NCBI RefSeq assembly: GCF_009711225.1
Contig: NZ_WMIE01000001.1
Location: 620,001 to 684,000 of the forward strand
Reading direction: 5' to 3'
DNA: 64,000 nt
From: Paracoccus aestuariivivens
Lineage (GTDB): Bacteria; Pseudomonadota; Alphaproteobacteria; Rhodobacterales; Rhodobacteraceae
Shown here in pieces: positions 36,794 through 48,515 of this stretch; position 1 is the first letter of the stretch; the number at the start of each line of letters is the position of its first letter. A model generated the notes under the pieces. That model was given only the letters and a program-made list of their open reading frames with translations, was not told the DNA's origin and did no database searches. A program made the translations under genes and the position numbers.

Positions 36794-39331
36794 ATGAGCG
36801 ATACTGACGGAAAGAAACCCCTTGGCCTTGGTGGCGGCTCCGGTCGTTCGGGTCAAGTGAAACAGAGCTTCAGCCACGGTCGGACCCATAACGTCGCGGT
36901 CGAGGTCAAGCGCAAGCGCGTGGTCGTGCCGGGTAAATCCGGCCCGGCTTCGGGTGGCTCACGGTCTCCTTCGGCTATCGGCGGCGATCCTTCGAAGCGC
37001 CCAGCCGGTATCTCGGATGCCGAGATGGAACGCCGTATGGCCGCTTTGCGCGCCGCCAAGGCCCGCGAGGTCGAGGAAGCCGCACAGCGTCTCGCCGAGG
37101 AAAAGGCCCGCGAAGAAGAACGCGAGCGCCGTCGCCTTGAGTTGGAAGCCAAAGAGCGCGAGGATCGCGAACGCGAGGAAGCCCTGCGCCTGAAGGCCGA
37201 AGAGGACGAGCGTCGCGCCCGCGAAGCCGAACTCCGCGCCCAGAAAAAAGCCGAGGTCAGCAAGCCCAAGGCTTCGGAAACGCGTACGCCCCCTGCCGAC
37301 CGCGCTGCGGCCGAAGCAGCAGCCGCTCGCGCCGAGACCAAAGGCGTCACGACCACCTCTGCTCCGCGCAAAACCGATCGTGACCGCAGCCCTGTGGATG
37401 ACCGCGACAGCCGCAAGAAGGCGAATGATGACAGCCGCCGTACCGGCAAACTGTCGCTGAGCCAGGCTCTGAACGGCGAAGGTGGACGTCAGCGTTCACT
37501 GGCCGCGATGAAGCGCAAGCAGGAAAAAGCGCGGCAGAAAGCAGTTGGCGGCGCAGCGCGTCCCGAAAAGCAGGTGCGCGACGTCCAGCTTCCCGAGACC
37601 ATTCTGGTGTCGGAACTGGCGAACCGCATGGCCGAGCGTACTCCGGACGTCATCAAGACGCTCATGCGTATGGGCATGATGGTCACGGGCAACCAAGCCA
37701 TCGACGCCGATACCGCCGAGTTGGTGATCGAGGAATTCGGCCATCGCGTCGTTCGTGTTTCGGATTCGGACGTCGAACAGGTCATCGACCAGGTCGAGGA
37801 CAAGGCCGATGATCTGAAATCGCGTCCGCCGGTCATCACGATCATGGGTCACGTCGACCACGGCAAGACCTCGCTTCTGGACGCGATCCGCAAAGCAAAC
37901 GTCGTCTCGGGCGAAGCTGGCGGCATCACGCAGCATATCGGTGCCTATCAGGTGAAAACCGAATCCGGCGCGCTGCTGACCTTCCTCGACACGCCCGGCC
38001 ACGCGGCCTTCACCTCGATGCGTGCCCGTGGCGCGCAGGTGACGGATATCGTCGTGCTGGTGGTTGCGGCCGACGATCAGGTCATGCCGCAGACCGTCGA
38101 AGCGATCAATCACGCCAAGGCAGCCAAGGTGCCGATGATCGTCGCGATCAACAAGATCGACAAGCACGGCGCCGATGCTCAGAAAGTCCGGACGGATCTT
38201 TTGCAGCACGAAGTCGTCGTCGAGGCGATGTCGGGCGATGTGCAGGATGTCGAGGTTTCGGCCAAAACCGGTCTGGGTCTGGACAAGCTGCTGGAAGCCA
38301 TCGCGCTTCAGGCAGAAATTCTGGAACTGAAAGCCAACCCCGAGCGTGCAGCTTCGGGCGCCGTGATCGAAGCCAAGCTGGATGTGGGCCGCGGTCCGGT
38401 CGCCACCGTTCTGGTCCAGAACGGCACGCTGAAACGTGGCGACATCTTCGTCGTCGGCGAGCAGTGGGGCAAGGTCCGTGCGCTGATCAACGATCAGGGC
38501 GAGCGTGTCGACGAAGCCGGTCCTTCGGTTCCGGTCGAGGTGCTGGGTCTGAACGGTACCCCGCAGGCAGGCGACGTCCTGAATGTCGTCTCGACCGAAG
38601 CGCAGGCGCGTGAGATCGCTGACTATCGCGAGAAAGCCGCCAAGGACAAACGCGCTGCCGCCGGTGCCGCGATCACGCTGGACCAGATGCTGGCCAAGGC
38701 CAAGGCGGACAAGAATGTCGCCGAACTGCCGGTCGTCATCAAAGCCGACGTGCAAGGTTCCGCCGAAGCCATCGTTCAGGCGCTGGAAAAGGTCGGCAAC
38801 GACGAGGTTCGCGTTCGTGTCCTGCATTACGGTGTTGGAGCGATCACCGAATCCGACGTTGGTCTGGCCGAAGCCAGCCAAGCCCCCGTCATCGGTTTCA
38901 ACGTTCGCGCCAATGCTCCGGCACGGAATGCTGCGAACCAGAAGGGTGTCGAGATCCGCTACTACTCGATCATCTATGATCTGATGGACGACATCAAAGC
39001 GGCGGCTTCTGGCCTGCTGTCGGCCGAGGTGCGCGAACACTTCATCGGCTATGCCGAGATCAAAGAGGTCTTCCGCGTCACCGGCGTCGGCAACGTTGCT
39101 GGCTGTCTGGTCACCGAAGGTGTGGCCCGTCGTTCGGCAGGCGTGCGCTTGCTGCGTGACAACGTGGTTGTCCACGAGGGCACGCTCAAGACGCTCAAGC
39201 GCTACAAGGACGAGGTCAAAGAGGTCCAGTCCGGTCAGGAATGCGGTATGGCATTCGAGAACTATGATGACATCCGCAAGGGTGACGTCATCGAGATCTT
39301 CGAGCGCGAAGAGGTACAGCGCCAGCTGTGA
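36794..39331 (+). CDS. infB: Translation initiation factor IF-2
   Basis: GTPase that brings initiator fMet-tRNA to the ribosome. The product from 36794 has 845 residues with a typical long, charged alphaproteobacterial N-terminus of about 250 residues (Glu/Arg/Ala-rich coiled-coil near 80-150). Then come the IF2-N domain, the GTPase with [31 protein letters not shown] and NKIDKHGAD, and beta-barrel domains to the C-terminus. An ATG at 36782 adds four residues but overlaps the ylxR stop; [11 protein letters not shown] matches homologues. Confidence 0.97.
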   Translation: MSDTDGKKPLGLGGGSGRSGQVKQSFSHGRTHNVAVEVKRKRVVVPGKSGPASGGSRSPSAIGGDPSKRPAGISDAEMERRMAALRAAKAREVEEAAQRLAEEKAREEERERRRLELEAKEREDREREEALRLKAEEDERRAREAELRAQKKAEVSKPKASETRTPPADRAAAEAAAARAETKGVTTTSAPRKTDRDRSPVDDRDSRKKANDDSRRTGKLSLSQALNGEGGRQRSLAAMKRKQEKARQKAVGGAARPEKQVRDVQLPETILVSELANRMAERTPDVIKTLMRMGMMVTGNQAIDADTAELVIEEFGHRVVRVSDSDVEQVIDQVEDKADDLKSRPPVITIMGHVDHGKTSLLDAIRKANVVSGEAGGITQHIGAYQVKTESGALLTFLDTPGHAAFTSMRARGAQVTDIVVLVVAADDQVMPQTVEAINHAKAAKVPMIVAINKIDKHGADAQKVRTDLLQHEVVVEAMSGDVQDVEVSAKTGLGLDKLLEAIALQAEILELKANPERAASGAVIEAKLDVGRGPVATVLVQNGTLKRGDIFVVGEQWGKVRALINDQGERVDEAGPSVPVEVLGLNGTPQAGDVLNVVSTEAQAREIADYREKAAKDKRAAAGAAITLDQMLAKAKADKNVAELPVVIKADVQGSAEAIVQALEKVGNDEVRVRVLHYGVGAITESDVGLAEASQAPVIGFNVRANAPARNAANQKGVEIRYYSIIYDLMDDIKAAASGLLSAEVREHFIGYAEIKEVFRVTGVGNVAGCLVTEGVARRSAGVRLLRDNVVVHEGTLKTLKRYKDEVKEVQSGQECGMAFENYDDIRKGDVIEIFEREEVQRQL

Positions 39332-39360
39332 TCCTTTCGGGGACTTATCAACGACACGAA

Positions 39361-39390
39361 AGGGCGGGTGTTTCGGCACCCGCCCTTTTC
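39361..39390 (+). terminator. Terminator of the rimP-infB operon
   Basis: AGGGCGGGTG (39361-39370) and CACCCGCCCT (39377-39386) form a perfect 10-pair stem with a 6-base loop, followed by TTTTC, 30 bases after the infB stop. Confidence 0.92.
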
Positions 39391-39437
39391 GAATCAGCCG
39401 GGATCTCAAGCGAATCAGGGCAATTAGACAAAAAAGA

Positions 39438-39470
39438 ACGGAGCCCCAGCCGAGGGGCCCCGTTTTCTTT
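39438..39470 (-). terminator. Second hairpin, bidirectional terminator
   Basis: ACGG-A-GCCCC (39438-39447) pairs with GGGGC-C-CCGT (39453-39462) around AGCCGA, with the A/C mismatch bulged. It has TTTTCTTTT on the plus side and, read on the minus strand, TTCTTTTTT. It is the natural end of the minus-strand small gene that stops at 39500. Confidence 0.8.
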
Positions 39471-39499
39471 TGCTTGGTACTGCTATCCCTAGCTGTGGA

Positions 39500-39631
39500 T
39501 CAGGCCACAACCACCGGCTTTCCTTCGAAAGTTTTGGAGCCAACCCGGACAATGATGTTTCCGTTCGACACCTGACGTTCGAAGACGCCTTGGACCGAAA
39601 TGCAGCTACCGATCGTGATGGTGCGAATCAT
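39500..39631 (-). CDS. Small 43-residue conserved-looking protein
   Basis: A short gene on the minus strand. The start ATG at 39631 is preceded by an AGGGAGA ribosome-binding site seven bases upstream. The frame is open for 43 codons and ends with TGA. The product begins MIRTITIGSCISVQGVFERQ and continues with NGNIIVRVGSKTFEGKPVVV, a strand-rich pattern like a small beta-barrel or OB-like fold. A bidirectional terminator lies just beyond the stop and an AT-rich promoter-like region upstream (TTAACG and AATTAT, 18 bases apart, on the minus strand). I do not recognise a function. Confidence 0.6.
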   Translation of the reverse strand: MIRTITIGSCISVQGVFERQVSNGNIIVRVGSKTFEGKPVVVA

Positions 39632-39750
39632 GTCCAGTCTCCCTCATCTCATAATTTCACTTTTGCCACAGATTCGTTAAGAATTAACTAAAAATGTGTA
39701 ACAGAGCGGCAGATTATGAATTTGAGCAGGGAAACTGTTGTGATCGGACG

Positions 39751-40149
39751 TCAGATCCAGTCCCGAAGGATCGGAATCAGCGGAATATCGGCAGGCGGCA
39801 TCGGATAATTGGTCAATTCTCGGGCATATGCCCAAGCCAAGGTCTGCCCTTCCTGCGGAATCGGCACGCCTTCCCAGCGCCGGCAGGCGTAAAGCGGCAT
39901 CAAAAGATGGAAATTCTCATAGGTGTGGCTGGCGAAGGTCAGCGGCGCGAGACAGGAATCCCACGTCTTGATCCCCAGTTCTTCCTCCAACTCGCGAATC
40001 AGCGCGGCCTCCGGCGTCTCGCCGGCCTCGACCTTGCCGCCCGGAAACTCCCACAGGCCCGCGAGGGATTTTCCCTCGGGGCGCTGTGCCAGAAGAACGC
40101 GGCCATCTTTGTCTATCAATGCGACGGCCGCGACGAGGACGATCTTCAT
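39751..40149 (-). CDS. mutT: 8-oxo-dGTP diphosphatase MutT (Nudix)
   Basis: Sanitises the nucleotide pool by hydrolysing 8-oxo-dGTP. The 132-residue protein has the complete Nudix box GGKVEAGETPEAALIRELEEELGI in parts (residues 37-60), with LLAQRPEGKSLAGLWEFPGGK before it and family segments TFASHTYENFHLLMPLY after. It overlaps argJ by four bases. argJ-mutT after a parvulin gene and next to secA is a conserved alphaproteobacterial arrangement. Confidence 0.93.
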   Translation of the reverse strand: MKIVLVAAVALIDKDGRVLLAQRPEGKSLAGLWEFPGGKVEAGETPEAALIRELEEELGIKTWDSCLAPLTFASHTYENFHLLMPLYACRRWEGVPIPQEGQTLAWAYARELTNYPMPPADIPLIPILRDWI

Positions 40150-41552
40150 GAGCGATAGTCGGCGTTGATGTCGATGTAGCGATGGGTCAGGTCACAGGTC
40201 CAGACCGTACGCTTGGCCTTGCCCAGCCCAAGATCAACGCTCAGCACCAACTCATCGCGCTTCATATAGGCGCTGGCCGCAGCCTCGTCATAGGACGGCG
40301 CCCGCCAACCGTTTTCCGCCAGAACCATATCGCCGAAGCGGATGGTCAGCTTATCGCGGTCGGCCTGCGCTCCGGACTTGCCGACAGCCATCACGACGCG
40401 GCCCCAATTGGCATCCTCTCCGGCGATGGCGGTCTTGACCAAGGGCGAATTGGCGATGGCCATCGCAACGCGATGGGCGTCGGCGGCATTTGCGGCTCCG
40501 GTGACACGAACCTCGACGAATTTCGTCGCGCCCTCGCCATCCTTCACCACCTGATGGGCAAGATCCATCATCACCTTGCCAAGCGCCTTTTCGAACGCCC
40601 GTGCCGAAGCCGAACGCAAATCGGCAATCTCGGCAGCCGAAGACTTGCCGGTTGCCGCCAGAATCAACGCATCCGAGGTCGAGGTATCGCTATCGACCGT
40701 GATGGCGTTGAACGTTCCCGCCAACTGCTTGCTCAGCATCCGTTGCAGTAGGTCGGGTGCGATCTTCGCATCGGTAAAGATGTACACCAGCATCGTCGCC
40801 ATGTCCGGCGCGATCATTCCCGAGCCCTTTGCAATGCCGACGACGTTGATCGTGCCGCCTTCGGCCTTGAAGCTCTCGGCCGAACCTTTGGCAAAGGTGT
40901 CGGTTGTCATGATGGCCTGCGCCGCGGCGGCGACGCCATCATCCTTGAGGCCCCGGGCCAGATCACCGATCACGGCGGTGATGCGATCAGCCGGAAGCGG
41001 CTCGCCGATCACCCCCGTCGATGACGAGAACACCCTGTCGCGCGGAATCGACAAGGCCGAGGCGACGCCGCCCGTGACCTTGTCCACCGCTTCCTGACCG
41101 TTTTTGCCGGTAAATGCGTTGGCATTCCCCGAATTGACGATGATCGCGGCTCCTTGCGTCGCATCCTGTTTCAGGGCCAGCTTGGCCTGACAATCCAGAA
41201 TGCTGGCCGCGCGGGTCGAGGACTTGGTAAAGGCTCCGGCAATCGCCGTTCCTGGAGCCAGATGCACCAGCATGACGTCGGTGCGACCCTTGTATTTCAC
41301 ACCGGCCGCACCCGAGGCGAACTTCACCCCGGCCACGACTGGTAGATCGGGGAAATGGGCGGGAGCCAGCGGAGAGACCAGCTTCTCTTTTTTCGTCACA
41401 GCCGCAGCAGCCGAAAGCGTCACCGCTTCGACGCCGCTGACGACAGGAGCGATGGCCTCGGTTGCGACGGCCTTCAACTTCTTGAGCTTCTTCTTGAGCT
41501 GTTTGACCTTGTCAGCATCGGAAGTCTTGGTCTTTTTGCTGGCCTTCGCCAT
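40146..41552 (-). CDS. argJ: Bifunctional glutamate N-acetyltransferase/amino-acid acetyltransferase ArgJ, with long N-terminal extension
   Basis: Recycles the acetyl group in arginine synthesis (ornithine acetyltransferase) and can use acetyl-CoA. The 468-residue protein has a catalytic core from about residue 59 (VSPLAPAHFPDLPVVAGV). The autoproteolysis site is at IAPDMATMLVYIF (cleavage before Thr), and SDTSTSDALIL lies further on. Homologues usually start near residue 59. Here a Lys-rich extension (KKTKTSDADKVKQLKKKLKKL then Ala-rich) precedes it. The ATG at 41552 has GGGAGAG upstream, and no better internal start is apparent, so the extension seems real. Confidence 0.94.
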   Translation of the reverse strand: MAKASKKTKTSDADKVKQLKKKLKKLKAVATEAIAPVVSGVEAVTLSAAAAVTKKEKLVSPLAPAHFPDLPVVAGVKFASGAAGVKYKGRTDVMLVHLAPGTAIAGAFTKSSTRAASILDCQAKLALKQDATQGAAIIVNSGNANAFTGKNGQEAVDKVTGGVASALSIPRDRVFSSSTGVIGEPLPADRITAVIGDLARGLKDDGVAAAAQAIMTTDTFAKGSAESFKAEGGTINVVGIAKGSGMIAPDMATMLVYIFTDAKIAPDLLQRMLSKQLAGTFNAITVDSDTSTSDALILAATGKSSAAEIADLRSASARAFEKALGKVMMDLAHQVVKDGEGATKFVEVRVTGAANAADAHRVAMAIANSPLVKTAIAGEDANWGRVVMAVGKSGAQADRDKLTIRFGDMVLAENGWRAPSYDEAAASAYMKRDELVLSVDLGLGKAKRTVWTCDLTHRYIDINADYRS

Positions 41553-41555
41553 GGC

Positions 41556-42401
41556 TTACTCTCCCAGCAGGTCGGTCTTTTTCAGCAGATCGGGGCTAAG
41601 ACCCTCGGTCTTTTCGACCTTGGCTTCCGCAAGGCGCTTCTCGATTTCGGCCTGAACCTTGTCACGGCGGATCTGGATGACAAGCTGGTCCTTGACCTCG
41701 TCAAGTTTAGGCGGCGTCACGTCGCGCTGGTCGATCAGCTTGATGACGTGCCAGCCGAACTGGGTCTCGATCGGAGCCGAGATCTCGTCTTTCTTCAGTG
41801 CCTTCACCGCATCGGCAAAGGGCTGGACCATCTGCTCGGGCTGGAACCAGCCCAGATCGCCCTTGTTCGGCCCCGAACCCGGATCCGTCGATTTCTCGGC
41901 TGCAATCGCGCCGAAATCGCCACCTTCGTTCAGCTGCTTTTCGATCGCTTCGGCTTCTTCCTTGGTTTTCACAAGGATATGTGCGGCGTTATATTCGACC
42001 TTGGGGGCCGCTTCGCCACCGAAAACCTGATCATAGGCGGCTTTCAACTCGGCTTCGGTCGGCTCGGCTCCGGCGACCTTCTCAAGAGCGGAACCCGCAA
42101 GATAGGCGCGACGCTCGATCTCGAGGCCGATCTCGTCGCGCTTGCTGATGTCTTTGGCGGCAACCTGCGCAACGGCGGTCTGACGGATCATCTGGTCCAG
42201 CATCAGATCCCAGACGGCAGTATCGGGCAGGCCCTGAACCGCTTCCTCGTCCAGCCCCTGCCGCATGGCGATCAGCTGGCCCAGCGTGATATCCTCGCCA
42301 TTGACCTTCGCCACCACGGTATCCGCGTCTTCGGCAAAGGCGGGGAGTGCCGCCCAAGACGCAGACGCAATGGCAGTGGCGGCTAGAAGCGTTTTCAGCA
42401 T
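41556..42401 (-). CDS. Periplasmic parvulin-type peptidyl-prolyl isomerase
   Basis: Folding factor for exported proteins. The 281-residue product starts MLKTLLAATAIASASWAALPAFAED, a signal peptide with AFA-ED cleavage. The parvulin domain near residues 130-230 shows AAHILVKTKEEAEAIEKQL, KGDLGWFQPEQMVQPFADAVKAL and TQFGWHVIKLIDQRDVTPP in parts. It also has a SurA-like N-terminal region with helix-rich segments. The start at 42401 has AGGGAAA upstream, better supported than 42416. It precedes argJ by three bases, so the operon is parvulin-argJ-mutT. Divergent from secA. Confidence 0.9.
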   Translation of the reverse strand: MLKTLLAATAIASASWAALPAFAEDADTVVAKVNGEDITLGQLIAMRQGLDEEAVQGLPDTAVWDLMLDQMIRQTAVAQVAAKDISKRDEIGLEIERRAYLAGSALEKVAGAEPTEAELKAAYDQVFGGEAAPKVEYNAAHILVKTKEEAEAIEKQLNEGGDFGAIAAEKSTDPGSGPNKGDLGWFQPEQMVQPFADAVKALKKDEISAPIETQFGWHVIKLIDQRDVTPPKLDEVKDQLVIQIRRDKVQAEIEKRLAEAKVEKTEGLSPDLLKKTDLLGE

Positions 42402-42467
42402 CGTTTTCCCTTTCATGGGACTGGTTCATTTAGAGCACGTCCACGCGGCTGTGAAACCGCGCAAGCG

Positions 42468-42496
42468 TTGACAGTAAGGCATCTGACGCATACATC
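42468..42496 (+). promoter_or_regulatory. secA promoter
   Basis: TTGACA (42468-42473) and TACATC (42491-42496), 17 bases apart, lie in the secA/parvulin divergent gap. The consensus -35 and ideal spacing make this a strong candidate. The transcript would start near 42503, giving a leader of about 117 bases. Confidence 0.65.
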
Positions 42497-42619
42497 CGGC
42501 CCAACCGAAAATGCGCGCCCGTCGCCGTTTTTCCGGCCCATGTGATAGGGCATGGCGAATGGTGGCGGCAAGTGGGCGGAACGTCCCGCGCTCCCAGATA
42601 CGCGATTTTGAAGGCTCAC

Positions 42620-45325
<2,706 letters not shown>

Positions 45326-45329
45326 TCCT

Positions 45330-45353
45330 AAGGGGCCTTCGGGCCCCTTTTTC
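45330..45353 (+). terminator. Terminator after secA
   Basis: AGGGGCC (45331-45337) and GGCCCCT (45342-45348) around a TTCG tetraloop, with one A-T extension and a T-run. It is five bases after the secA stop. Confidence 0.92.
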
Positions 45354-45420
45354 ATAGGATCGCGACCGCGTTGAACCTAGTCCGCGGCGTCGATTGATTG
45401 CCCTGCGCCTTGATGCGCTG

Positions 45421-46137
45421 TCAGTCGGGAACCAGCATGTAACCGGCGCCGCGCACGGTTTGCAGATAGCGCGGCTCTTTCGGATCAGGCTCGATCTTGC
45501 GACGCAACCGCGTGATCTGGACGTCGATCGCGCGTTCCGAGTTTTCGCCGCTATCCTCGATCGGCCCGCGCCCCATATCCTCGATCAACTCGGCGCGGCT
45601 CACGGCTTGGCGCGGCGTGCCCGCAAGACGTTTGAGCAGCGCATGTTCTGTTCCGGTCAGACGCAAGGGCAACTCGCCCTGCCATAGCTCGCCCTTGTCG
45701 GCGTCGTAGCGAAGCGGACCAATGGACAGGAACTTGGGGCCCTTGGCCTCGGCGGCAGGTACCCGACGCAGGATCGCCGCGATGCGCAGCAACAATTCGC
45801 GCGGCTCGAAGGGCTTGGCCAGATAGTCGTCGGCCCCGCTTTCCAGCCCCGAGATGCGGTCTTCCGTTTCGCCCTTGGCCGTCAACAGCAGGATCGGAGT
45901 CGTTCTGTCCTGACGCAAGGATCGGGTCAGCGAATAGCCGTCCTCGCCCGGCATCATGACATCCAGAACGATCAGGTCGAAATCGAGACCGGCCAAAAGC
46001 CTGCGGGCATGCGCGGCATCCCGCGCTGTGGTCACAAGAAAATCGTTGCGCATCAGGAAGCGCTTCAGAAGACTACGGATCCTCTCGTCGTCATCGACGA
46101 CAAGGATATGGGCCAAAGGCTGGTCCGGATTGGTCAT
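45421..46137 (-). CDS. petR: OmpR-family response regulator (PetR-like)
   Basis: This 238-residue protein has a receiver domain with DDDERIRSLLKRFL, phosphoacceptor Asp in LIVLDVMMPGEDG (D59), and Lys in YLAKPFEPRELL (K108). A winged-helix domain has RLTGTEHALLKRLAGTPRQAVSRAELIE and IDVQITRLRRKIEPDPKEPRYLQTVRGAGYML in parts. No histidine kinase is adjacent. The gene to its 5' side on the same strand is a MarR-like regulator with a 4-base overlap. This pairing is the petP-petR pair described in Rhodobacter capsulatus, where it is needed for growth; identity by analogy. Confidence 0.82.
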   Translation of the reverse strand: MTNPDQPLAHILVVDDDERIRSLLKRFLMRNDFLVTTARDAAHARRLLAGLDFDLIVLDVMMPGEDGYSLTRSLRQDRTTPILLLTAKGETEDRISGLESGADDYLAKPFEPRELLLRIAAILRRVPAAEAKGPKFLSIGPLRYDADKGELWQGELPLRLTGTEHALLKRLAGTPRQAVSRAELIEDMGRGPIEDSGENSERAIDVQITRLRRKIEPDPKEPRYLQTVRGAGYMLVPD

Positions 46138-46652
46138 GACGGGTCTGGCAGATCCTTCAGGGATTTGAACTGCCTTAGCGTATCACGGTCCATCATGGCC
46201 TCAAGCACCTGTCTGAAACCGCTCACAGCTTGTGGACCTGCCGCGCGATAGGCGCTGCGCATACGGGCGCGCTGGGTCTCGGACAGGCGACGTTCAAGAG
46301 CGCCACCCTTCTCGGTCAGGAACAACTGTCTTTCGCGGCGGTCGCGATGCCCGACGCGGCTTTCGACCAGCCCGTCCTCGATCAGGGCGCGCAGCACCCT
46401 GTTCAACGACTGTTTCGTCACGCCCAGCACATCCAGCAAGGCCGTCACCGTCAGTCCGGGATCGCGGTGGATGAAGTGCAATGCGCGATGGTGGGCACGT
46501 CCGTAATCCATGTCGGCAAGGATCAGGTCAGGATCTGCGGTAAAGGCGCGATAGGCAAAGAACATCGCTTCGATCCCGCGACGAAGCTGATCGTCCGTCA
46601 GGAACAGCAGATTTTCGCCTCCGACGGGCGCGATGCCGACCTTGTTCTGCAT
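46134..46652 (-). CDS. petP: MarR-family regulator (PetP-like)
   Basis: A 172-residue winged-helix protein with HHRALHFIHRDPGLTVTALLDVLGVTKQSLNRVLRALIEDGLVESRVGHRDRRERQLFLTEKG near residues 54-118 in parts. It overlaps the response regulator by four bases, so the two are co-translated. Divergent from ilvE, with a shared gap of 152 bases that must contain both promoters. Naming follows the R. capsulatus pair and is inference. Confidence 0.78.
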   Translation of the reverse strand: MQNKVGIAPVGGENLLFLTDDQLRRGIEAMFFAYRAFTADPDLILADMDYGRAHHRALHFIHRDPGLTVTALLDVLGVTKQSLNRVLRALIEDGLVESRVGHRDRRERQLFLTEKGGALERRLSETQRARMRSAYRAAGPQAVSGFRQVLEAMMDRDTLRQFKSLKDLPDPS

Positions 46653-46804
46653 GGTTCCCCCTATTGCATGGCTCTTATTACGTCAGACTTGTTGACTTTC
46701 CAATCACCAATGGATAGCTGAGCGCCTATGTTGCGCAACTTTATATGCGGATACTGACAGACTCGCGCAACAATCCGAAAAAAACTGACCGGCCGGAGGA
46801 CAAA

Positions 46805-47674
46805 ATGGCAGGCGCTTACGACAATCGTGACGGCAAAATCTGGATGGATGGCAAGCTTGTGGACTGGCGTGACGCCAATGTACACATCCTGACCCACGGC
46901 CTGCATTACGCAAGCTCGGTATTCGAGGGCGAGCGCTGCTACAGCGGCAAGATTTTCAAGGGTCACGAACACTCACTTCGGCTGATCGAATCCGCGCGTC
47001 TGCTGGACATGCAGTCGCCCTATTCCGCCGAAGAAATCGATGCCGCCAAGGAAGAGGTTCTGAAAGCGAACGGATTCACCGACGCTTATGTGCGCGCCGT
47101 GATGTGGCGTGGCTCGGGCGAGGATATGGGCGTCTCGGCTGCACGTAACCCCGTGCGTATGGCGGTCGCCGCTTGGGAATGGGGCAGCTATTACGGCGAC
47201 GCGAAATGGCAGGGTGCCAAGCTCGACATCGCCAAATGGAAGCGTCCCAGCCCCGAGACCATCCCGACCGCCGCCAAGGCAGCCGGTCTTTACATGATCT
47301 GCACCATGTCCAAGCACGCGGCCGAAGCCAAAGGCTGCTCGGACGCACTGTTCATGGACTGGGAGGGCTATGTCGCCGAAGCAACCGGCGCGAACGTCTT
47401 CTTCATCAAGGACGGTGAGGTTCACACCCCGCTTGCCGACCGCTTCCTGAACGGCATCACCCGCCAAACCATCGTGCAGATGCTGAAAGACAAGGGCGTG
47501 ACCGTGCATGAACGTCGCATCAAGCCCGAGGAACTAGACGGCTTCCAGGAGTGCTTCCTGACCGGCACTGCCGCCGAGGTCACGCCTGTCGGCCAGATCG
47601 GCGACTGGCACTTCCAGGTCGGTCCGATGACCCGCGACATTGCGGCGGATTACGAGAAACTGGTCCGCAGCTGA
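46805..47674 (+). CDS. ilvE: Branched-chain amino acid aminotransferase
   Basis: PLP enzyme that makes Val, Leu and Ile from their keto acids. The 289-residue protein has HGLHYASSVFEGERCY near residue 32 and the PLP Lys in WKRPSPETIPTAAKAAGLYM near 140 (Lys of TAAKA). It also has EATGANVFFIKDGEVHTPLADRFLNGITR near 195 and LTGTAAEVTPVGQI near 258. Start at 46805 with a GGAGG site six bases upstream. Good terminator follows. Confidence 0.95.
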   Translation: MAGAYDNRDGKIWMDGKLVDWRDANVHILTHGLHYASSVFEGERCYSGKIFKGHEHSLRLIESARLLDMQSPYSAEEIDAAKEEVLKANGFTDAYVRAVMWRGSGEDMGVSAARNPVRMAVAAWEWGSYYGDAKWQGAKLDIAKWKRPSPETIPTAAKAAGLYMICTMSKHAAEAKGCSDALFMDWEGYVAEATGANVFFIKDGEVHTPLADRFLNGITRQTIVQMLKDKGVTVHERRIKPEELDGFQECFLTGTAAEVTPVGQIGDWHFQVGPMTRDIAADYEKLVRS

Positions 47675-47691
47675 TCGAACCCGAAAAGCAG

Positions 47692-47726
47692 AACGGCCGC
47701 ATCCGATGATGCGGCCGTTTCCATTT
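47692..47726 (+). terminator. Terminator after ilvE
   Basis: AACGGCCGCATC (47692-47703) pairs perfectly with GATGCGGCCGTT (47708-47719) around CGAT, followed by TTCCATTT. It lies just short of the convergent small gene's stop at 47737. Confidence 0.9.
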
Positions 47727-47736
47727 CGTCCCGTGA

Positions 47737-47928
47737 TCAGACGCGATGACCGCGATCTATCCGCATAAATTCCGCGACACGGCGGCCGTCTTGAACATCG
47801 GTCCGAGTGGGCCGCGCGTGCAGCATCGCGACCGACGGGTGCATCCCCTGTTCGCGTTCCTGCTGCGTGAAATTGCGAATCCGGCCGGAACCGGTTTCAT
47901 GCGACTTGTCAGCGATATGCTTTGTCAT
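47737..47928 (-). CDS. Small 63-residue hypothetical protein
   Basis: Start ATG at 47928 has GGGGGAG six bases upstream, the strongest reason to accept the gene. The product reads MTKHIADKSHETGSGRIRNF then TQQEREQGMHPSVAMLHARPTRTDVQDGRRV in parts; it is basic and polar with no transmembrane segment or domain I recognise. It lies 61 bases after ptsN on the same strand, as the last gene of the Lpt-hpf-ptsN series, and converges with ilvE. Confidence 0.6.
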   Translation of the reverse strand: MTKHIADKSHETGSGRIRNFTQQEREQGMHPSVAMLHARPTRTDVQDGRRVAEFMRIDRGHRV

Positions 47929-47989
47929 ACCCAAACTCCCCCATTTGGTGGCGGGCAATCTAGCACGGATCGGCGAAGATTTCACCCGC

Positions 47990-48454
47990 TTACGCGGCTT
48001 TGATGCCCGGAGCGGCGGAAAGCATCGCATGCAACGCGACCGGATCGTCATTGGCGCGTAGCTTCGCGCGCAGATCCTGATCCCGCAGCGTGCGCGACAC
48101 CAATGCCAGCGCCTTGAGGTGATCGACACCCGAATTCTTGGGCGCTAGAAGCGCAAAGATCAGGTCCACCGGCTGGCGGTCCACCGCATCGAAATCGAGC
48201 GGCTTTTCCAGACGCAGGAACAGGCCGACCACACGGTCCAGCCCATGCAGCCGGGCATGCGGCAGCGCCACGCCATGGCCAACGCCGGTCGGTCCGAGTG
48301 ATTCCCGTTCCTGCAGCGCATCAAGGGTCTGTGCGGCATCGACGCCATAGACGCTGCGCGCCTGCTCGGCGATTTCCTGGAACAGCCGTTTCTTGCTGGT
48401 GCTCTGGGTCATCGTCCGCACGGCGGAGGGTGATAAAATGTCGCTGATCTGCAT
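47990..48454 (-). CDS. ptsN: Nitrogen PTS enzyme IIA (PtsN/EIIA-Ntr)
   Basis: Regulatory phosphocarrier linking carbon, nitrogen and potassium status. The 154-residue protein has the EIIA fold with the phosphorylated His in LGPTGVGHGVALPHARLHGLDR near residue 72 (PHAR). It also has PVDLIFALLAPKNSGVDHLKALALVSRTLRD near 95-125 in parts. Follows hpf by 81 bases on the minus strand, with an AGACTGC/GCAGTCT hairpin in between. Confidence 0.93.
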   Translation of the reverse strand: MQISDILSPSAVRTMTQSTSKKRLFQEIAEQARSVYGVDAAQTLDALQERESLGPTGVGHGVALPHARLHGLDRVVGLFLRLEKPLDFDAVDRQPVDLIFALLAPKNSGVDHLKALALVSRTLRDQDLRAKLRANDDPVALHAMLSAAPGIKAA

Positions 48455-48515
48455 GGTGCCCGAAATTATCCAAGTCCCGGCCGCGGAAAACGTGACCGGG
48501 ACAATTCATTCAACC

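Noticed and set aside
37496..39409. Long minus-strand open frame opposite infB
   Set aside because: infB is unmistakable on the plus strand; the antisense product is repetitive in charge pattern and starts and ends without signals.
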